A DNA stretch of 64,000 nt from a virus, in the IMG/VR virus record IMGVR_UViG_3300036045_000002, positions 1-64,000 of that record; one strand, given 5' to 3'. Positions within the stretch are counted from its first letter, which is position 1. Every line of letters starts with the position of its first letter. Position numbers and translations under genes: made by a program. The notes beneath the pieces are model-generated. The model ran no database searches. It was not told the origin of the DNA and was given only the letters and a program-made list of their open reading frames with translations. Shown in pieces: positions 33,859 to 41,535 of this stretch.

Positions 33859-33894
33859 AATCTAGCACCAGGTTGACCTTGAGGTCAACCTGGT
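33859..33894 (-). promoter_or_regulatory. Promoter of the structural operon overlapping a palindromic operator
   Basis: On the minus strand TTGACC (33888-33883) and TAGATT (33864-33859) are separated by 18 nt. The -35 box and spacer sit within a palindrome with 12-13 bp arms (ACCAGGTTGACC, 33867-33878, and its complement 33883-33894). A protein bound there would block or modulate RNA polymerase, so this is a likely switch for late transcription. Confidence 0.65.
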
Positions 33895-34821
33895 AGGCCG
33901 GTCTGGCGGGGCCGGCGAAGGCCGGTCCTTGCCGGCGGACGAGGCGGGATTTCCGCCGGTAGGAAAATTTCCACAAATTTCCTGTTTTCGGGTGGTTTTG
34001 ACCGGTTTTTCGGGCCAATCTCCGGAAAATTTTGGCGTGTCGGCTTGTAGGCTGCGAGAATTCGGCAAGGCCGGCAAAATTTTGGTAGCCTGGCTGGAAC
34101 TTGCGATCACTTCGACGGCCACACGCACGTCGTTTCATTGGTTGACACGCACACTTTATATTGCGCACGTACACGCACGCGATCAAACGACAGCGCTGCC
34201 AAGCACTCGCTAGACAATGCGTGCGTGTACAGACGTAATCAAACAACACTAAGCGCGTACGTCTGCGTGCGCAACGTAAGCAGTAATGACCGGTCGAGTC
34301 GGCGCTCGCACGACCGGCACACGTCAGTGCGAGCGTGCTACACTGCGTACACATACATGCGCTGTCTCTAGACGTTACGAACATGTGCATGCGCTGTCTA
34401 GACACAACACGCTCTGACATCAGTGCTGAGAAACTGCGTGCGCATGCGTGCGCAACGAACTACGCAATGACATCGCTTCGCGTAATTGCGTGCGCACAAA
34501 TGCGCAGTGAACTGCGCAGTGTCGCACTACGTTATACGCACTCGCTGCGCCCCCTCGCAGCGCCCCCACACACTACGTTTGCTCACAGACGCGATTAGCT
34601 CGCATCTGCTGCGTTTCTGTGCGTGCGCTGTGTCTAGACTCGTCTGCGCCCCGCGCCCCGCAGACGCGAGCTAATGCGAAATTCGCGACTTCGCGGAATT
34701 TCGTGGCCGCGCGGCCGCGATTGGCGCGGCCCTTGCATTACATATGTGCGTCGGGGGCAGACAGCACAAGCGGGCACTTCGCTCGCACGCGAGGGCCCCC
34801 GACGCAGGTCAGGAGTTCGTC
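33895..34821. promoter_or_regulatory. Non-coding divergent control region
   Basis: About 0.9 kb without a credible gene, less GC-rich than the genome. The left part holds several AAATTT/AAAATTTT blocks (33962-34085) upstream of the minus-strand promoter, possibly UP-like elements. The right part is crowded with CGTGCGCA-type words, three copies of TGCGCTGT-n-CTAGAC (34356-34373, 34388-34403, 34624-34639) and a 15-nt word TTCGCGTAATTGCGT (34477-34491) that recurs at 38883-38897. TTGGCG-16-TATGTG near 34720-34747 may be the promoter for 34822, followed by a 12-bp stem TGCGTCGGGGGC/GCCCCCGACGCA (34747-34806) in the leader. Confidence 0.55.
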
Positions 34822-35253
34822 ATGGGTAGCGCGAAGAAGGCGGCGGTCGCGAGCAAGAAGACCCCCAAGGTGGTGGCCGCGCCGGTTCAGGCCGAGCCGC
34901 AGAAGGTCGAGGTCGCGGAGGTCAAGGTCACGACGACGAAGGCCCAGGTCGGGGCGGACGCGCTGCGGGGGCGGGTCAGCTGCCGCACGCACGCGATGCA
35001 CGAGGTGCTGGTCGAGGCGTTCAAGAAGGGGTCGCTGGTGAGCACGAAGGACATCGTCGCGGGGGCCCGGGCGCTCCTGGGCGAGGGGCACGCGAGCTTC
35101 GCGAAGCTGGACAAGACGGCCCCCTCGCACCTGAACACGATGAAGGGCCGGGGGTACGTGGAGCGGGTCACGCTCGCGGGGGGCGACGGGGTCAGCAGCA
35201 CAGGGTGGCGGCTGACGGCCGCGGGCGCGAAGCTGGTCGGGCTCGGCGGCTAA
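34822..35253 (+). CDS. Probable winged-helix DNA-binding protein
   Basis: 143 residues. A basic Ala/Lys-rich N-terminal arm (about 50 residues) precedes a winged-helix-like domain (HAMHEVLVEAFKKGSLVSTKDI, SHLNTMKGRGYVERVTLAGG, GWRLTAAGAKLVG). ATG 34822 has an AGGAG site. Isolated between the two control regions, it is a candidate regulator or nucleoid-type protein of the phage. Confidence 0.65.
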   Translation: MGSAKKAAVASKKTPKVVAAPVQAEPQKVEVAEVKVTTTKAQVGADALRGRVSCRTHAMHEVLVEAFKKGSLVSTKDIVAGARALLGEGHASFAKLDKTAPSHLNTMKGRGYVERVTLAGGDGVSSTGWRLTAAGAKLVGLGG

Positions 35254-35328
35254 GACGCACGAGGAGCGCCCCCCACGGGGGGCGCTCGCTCTCACCCTCA
35301 ACCTCACACTCTCTCAGGAGACAAGGTC

Positions 35329-35481
35329 ATGGTCTGGGTGCTCTACGCGACGCGGTGCTTCACGCACGAGGCGGGCCGGTTCGCCACGCTAGTCGAGGCC
35401 TGGCGGCACATGGAACGGCTGGAGCGGACGAACAACAAGGACGGGTACTTCAAGTTCCACATCGCGCCGGCGGCGGCCTGA
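35329..35481 (+). CDS. Small hypothetical protein, 50 aa
   Basis: Begins MVWVLYATRCFTHEAGRF and contains EAWRHMERLERTNNKDGYFK. A CAGGAGACAAGG ribosome site precedes ATG 35329 and a strong intrinsic terminator follows its stop, supporting a real gene. Function unknown. Confidence 0.65.
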   Translation: MVWVLYATRCFTHEAGRFATLVEAWRHMERLERTNNKDGYFKFHIAPAAA

Positions 35482-35505
35482 GCCGCTCGCGCCGGGCTAG
35501 GTCGT

Positions 35506-35541
35506 CCCTCGGACGTACGGAAGCGCGTCCGAGGGCTTTTT
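35506..35541 (+). terminator. Intrinsic terminator
   Basis: Perfect 10-bp stem CCCTCGGACG/CGTCCGAGGG with a 10-nt loop, followed by CTTTTT. Ends the transcript carrying 34822-35253 and 35329-35481. Confidence 0.85.
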
Positions 35542-36233
35542 CACCTACGGCCGAGCGGTCGAAAGGACGTGCGACCGCGAACCGGCCACGCCAGGCGAAC
35601 GGCCGCACGAAACCTACGCCTCGCACGACCTAAGGTGCGCTCGACCCAAGGTCACCAGTCGAGGTCAGGTGCTCGACCAAAGGTCGGCGTTGACCAGTCG
35701 ACCTGAGGTGGAAACCTGCGGAGCGCCCGACCCAAGGTCCTGGTACCGGTAATTCGCGGTCGGGACCGGTTTCTGCCGGGTGCTCGACCAAAGGTCTGGT
35801 TTCGCCGGTTTTTAGCGGAAGTGAGTGGTGCGTACCGCAGTGACGGAAATGACCGGTTTTTACCGGCGTGGTCAGGTTGGTCTGGTCAGGTGACTAAAAA
35901 TGCGCCTGCCCCGAGAGGGGGCGCTCCGGACGAAAGTCACGGTCAGGCTACACCTGTCATACCCACACGACCAGCGTACCTGGTCTGCACACGGCCTAAG
36001 GCGTACACGCACGCCTCCTCAGGCGTGGAGCCACGCACGAGACTAGGTGGGAGATCCGGTACAGGGTGTTGACGCCGTTTCGACCTCCCACGACCTCACT
36101 TTTCCTCGATCCTTCTAGGCGGATTTGATTTCCAATTGACCGAATTGCGGTTTCGACTTCCTGCCATGCTTTTCCAGGCGTCCGAATCACGGTTGCGCTT
36201 CCAATTTACCAACTGACCACAACCACGACCGGG
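35542..36233. repeat. Non-coding convergent region with repeated CGACCNAAGGT boxes
   Basis: About 0.7 kb between convergent genes. Four 15-mers of the form GCYCGACCMAAGGTC occur at 35639-35653, 35671-35685, 35725-35739 and 35782-35796, and a fifth shorter match lies near 35623. The boxes are semi-palindromic (GACC...GGTC), like the operator at 33867-33894. Further words GGTCAGGTTGGTCTGGTCAGG follow at 35870-35890. Possible iterons, stoperators or regulator sites. An open frame at 35821-36072 is not considered a gene. Confidence 0.6.
35896..35924 (-). terminator. Putative terminator for the terminase transcript
   Basis: On the minus strand GCGCC-CCC-TCTC-GGGG-CA-GGCGC (one bulge) is followed by ATTTTTAG. 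It lies about 310 nt beyond the large terminase stop. Confidence 0.55.
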
Positions 36234-37973
36234 TTAGACGAGAGGCGTCAGACACCCGATGCCTCCTATCTGGACTTTCCGTTTGCCACACACCGAGAAG
36301 GCGAGGGCGGCGGAGTCCACCTGGTCCTTGTACCTCCCGAACGGGAAATACTTGTGCTCCTCGACCCAGTTCTCCGCCCAGTCCTTCCAGGAGTTGGAAA
36401 TCACGTCCCACTGGTGCTCCGGGAGGTAGACGTTGCCGGCGTTCACCTGGACGCTCCAGGGGTCCGCCCGCTCCTCCTTGCCGCCCGTCGTCTTGTCCAC
36501 CTTGATGATGGTCACCCGGTAGCCTCTCAGCGTCCTGGTCGCCGTGTTCTCCGCGCTCTCCTTGCCGCCACTCCCAGGTTCTTGTTCCACGACCACGCGG
36601 ACCTTGTACCCGTCCAGTTCGGCCGTCCTCCGGATGAGTTGCTCCCGCTCGAAGCTGTCGTGCCGGAACCTGGTCACGTCCAACACCCAGAACCGGCCGT
36701 CCGTATCGAGTCCTAGAAGAGTCCCGACCGTGAAAGCGCCCCCGGCCGCCGTGCCGGCCTTGTCCCACGACCTCACAAGATTCTGCCACTTGTCCGGAGG
36801 GCTGCCGTGTTTCAGGCGGTTGACCTTGAACCGTTCGCCTTCCGCCGGGACCGGGTCCTGGAGGAACTGCGAGGCGTAGTATTGCCCCCCCTTCTGCTTC
36901 TCCTCCTTGAGGACTTCCGAGTCCAGGCGGTCGGCGTCCAGGAGGCCGGACTTGTACATCGCCCGGACTTCCGACGGCCGGACGTTCGGGCCGTCCTCCG
37001 CAGGAAGGCAGACGTGACGGACTTTACGCCTCTTGAGGAAGAGGGTCGTCGGGTCGTCCTGGTGGAGGCGTTGCATGACCAGGATCATCACCGACACCTT
37101 CTTGTCCACCTTCCGGTTGGAGAGCTGCCGGTCGATCCAGTAGTTCACCGTCTTCAGGTCGGCGTCCGACCGTGACTTCAGCGGGTCGAGGGGGTCGTCT
37201 ATCGCGATGACGTGGGCGTGCATCCCGGTGACCGTGCCGTTCACCCCGACCGCGTACCGGTACCCGCCGTGGGTGTTCTTGAAGTACGTCTTGGTGTTCT
37301 GGTCTTCCCGGAGTTTGATCTCCGGGAAGAGCTCCTGGAACCTCTCGGACTGGACGATGTCCCGGGACTTGAGCGACAGGTCGAGGGCCAGGGTCTCCGA
37401 GTAGGAAGCGCCGATGTACCGGCAACTCGGCATGTTCACCCAGCACCAGACCGGGAGCATGACCGAGATGATCGTGGACTTGGTCGTCCCGGGGGGGATG
37501 TTGACGACCAGGTCGTAGAGCTTACCTTTCCCCTCGAAAATCCTCTCGGCCACCAGCTGGAGTTGCTCGCACAGGTACCGGATGTGCCAGTTCCACACCG
37601 GTTTCTCCGCGATGACCACGTCCCAGAAGATCCGGACGAAGTCGTAGAACGAGTCCCGGGCCAGCGACCGTTCCAACTCCTGGCGGGTGAAGGAAGGCCC
37701 CCGGTGTTGGTTCGGTTCCGGTTTCTTCCCGAATAATCTAGACCGGATCTGGCCGGCCTTCCTGGCGCGGACGCGCTTGCGGACGAGGTGGAGGAGGCGA
37801 CGCACCTGGCGGATGTCGTGCTTCCGGCGTGTTTCCAACGCCTCAGGCAGTGCCTGTCCGATTCCTTTCAGGCGAGGCGGGATTTCTGTCAGGCGAGACT
37901 CGGAGTCGGACAGGAGCGATTTGTGACGCTTCCTGAGACTGGTGTACGGCAGGACCGACTTCATGGTGGTCAC
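36234..37973 (-). CDS. terL: Terminase large subunit
   Basis: 579 residues. The ATPase domain has Walker A NIPPGTTKSTI (a GTTKS variant) and Walker B HVIAIDDPLDP; the motif III region is SVMILVMQRLHQDD. The RNase H-like nuclease domain has acidic residues in VRSWDKAG, VVVEQEPGSGG and KDQVDSAALAF. It cuts and pumps DNA into proheads through the portal. GTG 37973 is preceded by AAGGAGG within the end of the small subunit gene; ATG 37964 is an alternative start. Confidence 0.92.
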   Translation of the reverse strand: MTTMKSVLPYTSLRKRHKSLLSDSESRLTEIPPRLKGIGQALPEALETRRKHDIRQVRRLLHLVRKRVRARKAGQIRSRLFGKKPEPNQHRGPSFTRQELERSLARDSFYDFVRIFWDVVIAEKPVWNWHIRYLCEQLQLVAERIFEGKGKLYDLVVNIPPGTTKSTIISVMLPVWCWVNMPSCRYIGASYSETLALDLSLKSRDIVQSERFQELFPEIKLREDQNTKTYFKNTHGGYRYAVGVNGTVTGMHAHVIAIDDPLDPLKSRSDADLKTVNYWIDRQLSNRKVDKKVSVMILVMQRLHQDDPTTLFLKRRKVRHVCLPAEDGPNVRPSEVRAMYKSGLLDADRLDSEVLKEEKQKGGQYYASQFLQDPVPAEGERFKVNRLKHGSPPDKWQNLVRSWDKAGTAAGGAFTVGTLLGLDTDGRFWVLDVTRFRHDSFEREQLIRRTAELDGYKVRVVVEQEPGSGGKESAENTATRTLRGYRVTIIKVDKTTGGKEERADPWSVQVNAGNVYLPEHQWDVISNSWKDWAENWVEEHKYFPFGRYKDQVDSAALAFSVCGKRKVQIGGIGCLTPLV

Positions 37974-37974
37974 G

Positions 37975-38739
37975 TCACTCCTCCTTCGCGGGCAGTACCC
38001 GGTCGCCGTCCCGGTCCCGGATCTTCTGGAGGAGCTTGCGCCGCTCCTCCACCGGGAGGTCGAGGTCGTCCAACGTAACGACCGCGTGCCCGACTTGCCC
38101 CCGGACGTTCACGTCCACAGACTTCCGCACTTCCTTCTTCGTCCCGTACCCGCGGTCGGCGTTGTACGTCTGGTTGACGAACTTGACGAGGGCCGGGTCG
38201 CCGGCCTTGACCAGGGAGATGAGTTGGGCCTCGAAGAAGTTCTTCTTGTGCCAGTCCATCTCCCGGACGAGTTCCCCGAACCCCGGGTCGTCCGTGACCC
38301 ACCGGTCGAAGGTGATCTTCCGGATGTTGACGGCCCGGCAGGCCTCGGTCGCGTTCCAGTTGTAATGCACGAGGGCGTGGAGGAAGAGGTGTTGGCGGCC
38401 CCGCTTCCCGCAGTCCTTGAGCATCCGTTCCACGTAGGTAATCGGGTTGTTGGTCGGGTCCAGGATGGCCTCCCACACTGGCTTCAGGTGCTCCGGGAGT
38501 TGGTCGTAGACGTACTCCATGTACGTCTGCGCCCCGGCGTCGGCCCTGCGGGCCTCGTCTAAGGCGTACTTGACGGAGTCCCGCTCCCGCTTCCACTTCC
38601 TGAAGGTCGTTTCCGGCACCCCGAGAGCCTTAGCGACGTCCCGGTCGGACATCCCGGTCTTGGCCAGGCGGTAGACGATGAGGGGGGTCTTGTCCGTGAA
38701 GATCCGGTCAGGATGGTCTTTCTTGGTCTTGGCTTTCAC
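37975..38739 (-). CDS. Terminase small subunit candidate
   Basis: 254 residues directly upstream of the large subunit. An N-terminal helix-turn-helix (GMSDRDVAKALGVPETTFRKW, about residues 29-49) and a second HTH-like region (WNATEACRAVNIRKITFDRW) suit DNA recognition at a packaging site. GTG 38739 is preceded by CCGGAGA. It shares a control region with the divergent plus-strand gene at 38973. Confidence 0.75.
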   Translation of the reverse strand: MKAKTKKDHPDRIFTDKTPLIVYRLAKTGMSDRDVAKALGVPETTFRKWKRERDSVKYALDEARRADAGAQTYMEYVYDQLPEHLKPVWEAILDPTNNPITYVERMLKDCGKRGRQHLFLHALVHYNWNATEACRAVNIRKITFDRWVTDDPGFGELVREMDWHKKNFFEAQLISLVKAGDPALVKFVNQTYNADRGYGTKKEVRKSVDVNVRGQVGHAVVTLDDLDLPVEERRKLLQKIRDRDGDRVLPAKEE

Positions 38740-38873
38740 CGGTTTTCTCCGGAGGGTGTGGTGGGACGCCGGAAGTGAGTCTAACCCGCGAGGCCGAAAG
38801 TGTCAACGTGGGGTCAGTAAGCCTGCCGGTCATTTCCCGTCAATTCCCAGCGAATTTAGCCTGAAGATTCCCG

Positions 38874-38931
38874 TTGTAGTGGTTCGCGTAATTGCGTATG
38901 CTCACGCACGCTGGGCGCACGGCGCGCCCAG
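38874..38931 (+). promoter_or_regulatory. Promoter with 5' leader hairpin
   Basis: TTGTAG (38874-38879), 17-nt spacer, TATGCT (38897-38902). The predicted transcript start is followed at once by CTGGGCGC-ACGGC-GCGCCCAG (38911-38931). The 230-nt gap between the terminase and 38973 also holds the 15-nt word TTCGCGTAATTGCGT shared with 34477. Confidence 0.65.
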
Positions 38932-38972
38932 ACAAGGGCGCGAGACGCGCCAATCTAACCACAGAGTCCGTC

Positions 38973-39242
38973 GTGATTACGACCATGTCCGAACACGAAA
39001 TCTACCAGAACATCCTGGGGCCCGTGTACGAGCGCACCAAGAGCATGGCGGTCGCGCCCGACGAGGTGGACGAGATGGAGTGGTTCTGCAAGTGCGCCGA
39101 CACGCCGGTCCAGCACGAGATGCACACGAGAGAGGCCGGGGGTCTCGTGGACGAGGTGATGTACGTCCTGGAGCACGGCTACCAGGCGTTGCTCGACATG
39201 GAGATGGAAGCCGCCTACGACCGATACTACAACTACAACTGA
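38973..39242 (+). CDS. Hypothetical acidic protein, 89 aa
   Basis: GTG 38973 follows GAGTCCGTC, the recurring start context of this phage; ATG 38985 is an alternative. Acidic, helical, with ending AAYDRYYNYN. First gene of the rightward early region; function unknown. Confidence 0.65.
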   Translation: MITTMSEHEIYQNILGPVYERTKSMAVAPDEVDEMEWFCKCADTPVQHEMHTREAGGLVDEVMYVLEHGYQALLDMEMEAAYDRYYNYN

Positions 39243-39252
39243 GGAGAAGGTC

Positions 39253-39450
39253 ATGGAAGACTGCCAGCGATGCGAAGCCCTCAAGAGCGCAGGCAAGGTC
39301 CTGAGGTGCCGGAAGTGCCTGTTCGACCCGTTCTTCGAGGACGCGCCCCGAGCGCCCCGCGACGACATCGCAAACCCCGCGCCAGATCGCGTAGCGTCGC
39401 GTCTGGCGCGTTTCCGCGACGCAGACGAGACGAGTCACACGTTCGCGTAG
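39253..39450 (+). CDS. Small zinc-ribbon protein
   Basis: 65 residues with CQRC and CRKC pairs in the first 25 residues, forming a likely zinc knuckle. A GAGGAGAAGG site precedes ATG 39253. The 3' part of the gene overlaps most of the first copy of the 100-nt intergenic module (39379-39478). Confidence 0.65.
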   Translation: MEDCQRCEALKSAGKVLRCRKCLFDPFFEDAPRAPRDDIANPAPDRVASRLARFRDADETSHTFA

Positions 39451-39478
39451 GTCGTCGATTCTACGCGATTCTAGAGCG
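39379..39478 (+). repeat. 100-nt composite regulatory module, copy A
   Basis: A 32-nt element (39379-39410), starting GCGCCA and ending TCTGGCGCG so that it forms a hairpin, then 52 nt of variable DNA, then the 16-mer ACGCGATTCTAGAGCG (39463-39478), just before the gene at 39486. The same arrangement and spacing recur at 45476 and 63015. Confidence 0.8.
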
Positions 39479-39485
39479 TTCAGGA

Positions 39486-40502
39486 ATGAAACCGGTCGTC
39501 CTCTACTACCGTGGCCAGAAACTCACCATCAAAAGGAGTGACCTCGTGTCCAGGCGCAAGCAGACCACCCACCAGCAGGCCGTCGTCAAGACCATCAAGG
39601 CCATGTCCGGCGGGACGACCTTCGACAAGGTGCCGAAGGAGATGAAGCGCAACAACCTGCCAGGCCTCAGGTCCGAGGACAGCTTCTTCGGCGTGGTCAG
39701 GTCGTACTTCAAGTACCGCGACTACTCCGACCATACCGACCCGATGCCAGCACCGGAGGACACAAACGTCAGGTACACAGAGCCCGCACTCGACCAACCG
39801 GACGCGAAACCGATCACCCTGGCCCACCGCGAGTACCTGGACGAGAAGGACGACACCATCGTCCGGTGCACTGCGAACAAAATCGTGTCCAACTATGACG
39901 AACTGCCTCAGGACGTCCGCACACGGCTCAGGAACACCAAGGACGCGACGGCGATCAGACCTGAATTCCTAGACGGTGTGGTCGGGCCGTTATTCTACCG
40001 AACAATGGAACTCACCGCCGAGCACCTCTGGTCCGTCCGCCTCAACCCCAGCATCCCGCTGGGTATCGTCCTCGACTGGCTGGAGACCAAGGAACTGCAC
40101 TACGACCTGGAAGGGCACTTCGGGGCGACGGCAATGAGGGGCAAGAACGAGCAGGTAGTAAGGATTCACCTACTCCTGACCGTCCAGGTCCCGCCAGGAG
40201 GCGGCGGGAACGCACACCGGTTCCCGCCGAGGCTCACGGTGCAGGACGAGCAGGAACTCCTCGGCCTGATGAGGCACGTCTACCACGAGATTTACAACGA
40301 CGCGACCGAAATCAGCGAGGACGAAGAGTCCATTAAGTTCATGGTCCCGGACTACCTGGAAACGTACCACACCATCTACAACCATCACCGGTATGCCAAA
40401 CCCCAGGACAGGAAGGAGGCGTTCGACCGGAACCGCGAATTGACCGCGCTGTTCTTCAAACTTCCGCGTGACGTCCAAGACCGACTCCTCAGGAGCATCT
40501 GA
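39486..40502 (+). CDS. Hypothetical protein, 338 aa
   Basis: ATG 39486 follows AGGA; an internal GTG 39546 with AAAGGAG is a strong alternative start (318 aa). Soluble, mixed alpha/beta, with no recognisable catalytic motif; has HHRYAKPQDRKEAFDRNREL near the end. It lies immediately downstream of module copy A, so it is likely controlled by it. The stop overlaps the next start (TGATG). Confidence 0.7.
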   Translation: MKPVVLYYRGQKLTIKRSDLVSRRKQTTHQQAVVKTIKAMSGGTTFDKVPKEMKRNNLPGLRSEDSFFGVVRSYFKYRDYSDHTDPMPAPEDTNVRYTEPALDQPDAKPITLAHREYLDEKDDTIVRCTANKIVSNYDELPQDVRTRLRNTKDATAIRPEFLDGVVGPLFYRTMELTAEHLWSVRLNPSIPLGIVLDWLETKELHYDLEGHFGATAMRGKNEQVVRIHLLLTVQVPPGGGGNAHRFPPRLTVQDEQELLGLMRHVYHEIYNDATEISEDEESIKFMVPDYLETYHTIYNHHRYAKPQDRKEAFDRNRELTALFFKLPRDVQDRLLRSI

Positions 40503-40699
40503 TGACCTGCGTCAACTGCAACCAGACCATTCTGAACCTGAAGACGCTGTACTGGCAACCAGGGATTTGCGGCCACTGGTTCATGGTCTGTCCGCACTGC
40601 CCGTTGACCGTACCGTGCCCGGTCTGCGCCGGAAAGCCTCTGGTGCAACTCGACCAGCCGACCGACGCCGACACCCCCACCATCGTCCAGGAGACCTGA
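40502..40699 (+). CDS. Small multi-cysteine zinc-finger protein
   Basis: 65 residues; cysteines in CVNC, ICGHWFMVCPHC and CPVC, suggesting one or two zinc sites. Translationally coupled to the preceding gene. One of a run of zinc-ribbon genes in this region. Confidence 0.65.
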   Translation: MTCVNCNQTILNLKTLYWQPGICGHWFMVCPHCPLTVPCPVCAGKPLVQLDQPTDADTPTIVQET

Positions 40700-40701
40700 C
40701 C

Positions 40702-40971
40702 GTGTACAACGCGAAAAGACCGGCCGACATCGTCCACTGCCAGCTGTGCGGGAAGGTCGTGGAGACCGGAAACTGGACGGCAGTCCGATTCCACGAGTGC
40801 AAGCACCGGTTCTACTGCTGCTGGCAGTGCGCCGAGTCGCCGGACGGCGTGTGCCCGAAGTGCGTGCCGAAGGGCGAGCTGGACTCGGACGCGGACACGG
40901 TCGCCGAACCGACCCCGTTAGCGAAAGATTCCGCCGGGAACGCCTTGGGAAGCTCCGAGTCTGCCGAGTAG
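40702..40971 (+). CDS. Small zinc-ribbon protein
   Basis: 89 residues. CQLC...HECKHRFYCCWQC...CPKC gives two treble-clef-like Cys/His sets in the first 60 residues, followed by an acidic tail. GTG 40702 with CAGGAGA site. A possible sigma70-like promoter (TTGGGA-18-TAGCGT) with a GGGCGC-TGT-GCGCCC hairpin lies over its 3' end and may serve the next gene. Confidence 0.65.
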   Translation: MYNAKRPADIVHCQLCGKVVETGNWTAVRFHECKHRFYCCWQCAESPDGVCPKCVPKGELDSDADTVAEPTPLAKDSAGNALGSSESAE

Positions 40972-41024
40972 CGTCAACGTCGGGCGCTGTGCGCCCCGAG
41001 AGTCACACCGACCAGGAGTCCGTG

Positions 41025-41252
41025 ATGCCGAGAACGTCCGCCAGCCGCTACTGCCGCGTCTGCCGTAAGCCGATCCCCAAGGAGCGGATCGCGGCCCTCC
41101 CGCAAACCACGACGTGCGTGTTCTGCTCCGACGAGGAGCCGACGCAAGGGCTGATAGAGTTCGGCCACAAGACCGCGCCGAGCCTGGTGATCCTCCCGAA
41201 CGACCCGGAACAGCGACGCCGCGCCCGGAGGAGTTTCCGGCGGGCCCGCTGA
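41025..41252 (+). CDS. DksA/TraR-type zinc-finger protein
   Basis: 75 residues. CRVCRKPIPKERIAAL...TTCVFC matches the C-x2-C-x17-C-x2-C zinc finger of the DksA/TraR family, which bind the RNA polymerase secondary channel. The coiled-coil arm of full DksA is absent, so it is a zinc-finger-only version. The start context is GGAGTCCGTG-ATG. Confidence 0.65.
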   Translation: MPRTSASRYCRVCRKPIPKERIAALPQTTTCVFCSDEEPTQGLIEFGHKTAPSLVILPNDPEQRRRARRSFRRAR

Positions 41253-41271
41253 TTCGCAGCCGAGACCAACC

Positions 41272-41535
41272 GTGCCGAAGACCAGGAACAACGACGTTGA
41301 AGTCCTCGCCACCTGGCTGTGCGGGGCGAGCCTCCAGAAGCCGGACGGGTTCGACACCCTCCGGCAGATCGTCCGCCAGGCCGCGGTTGACGCGGCCGAG
41401 ATGTACGCGGACGAAGGCGAACTGAAAGGGGACGAGGACGAGCCGGCCGACCCGCTCGGGGTGCGGGACATCGTCGCGAGGTTCGCGACGGCCCTGGACG
41501 AGGACAAACGGCTCCGGGACGAGGAGGAGGAGTGA
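41272..41535 (+). CDS. Hypothetical acidic protein, 87 aa
   Basis: GTG 41272. Helical, strongly acidic in the second half (ADEGELKGDEDEPADPLGV), ending EEEE. It ends one base before the AAA+ gene and may be its partner. No family recognised. Confidence 0.6.
   Translation: MPKTRNNDVEVLATWLCGASLQKPDGFDTLRQIVRQAAVDAAEMYADEGELKGDEDEPADPLGVRDIVARFATALDEDKRLRDEEEE

Noticed and set aside
33227-34420. Minus-strand frame extending the 66-aa gene upstream by about 400 codons
   Set aside because: The extension crosses the operon promoter and the low-GC control region and reads as non-coding sequence; a good ribosome site marks the internal start at 33226.
34356-34639. Short direct repeats considered as a CRISPR array
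   Set aside because: Copies are imperfect, few and irregularly spaced, with no spacer-sized units or cas genes.
35821-36072. 83-codon plus-strand frame in the convergent region
   Set aside because: No good ribosome site, overlaps the repeat array and a terminator-like hairpin, and lacks the genome's codon bias.
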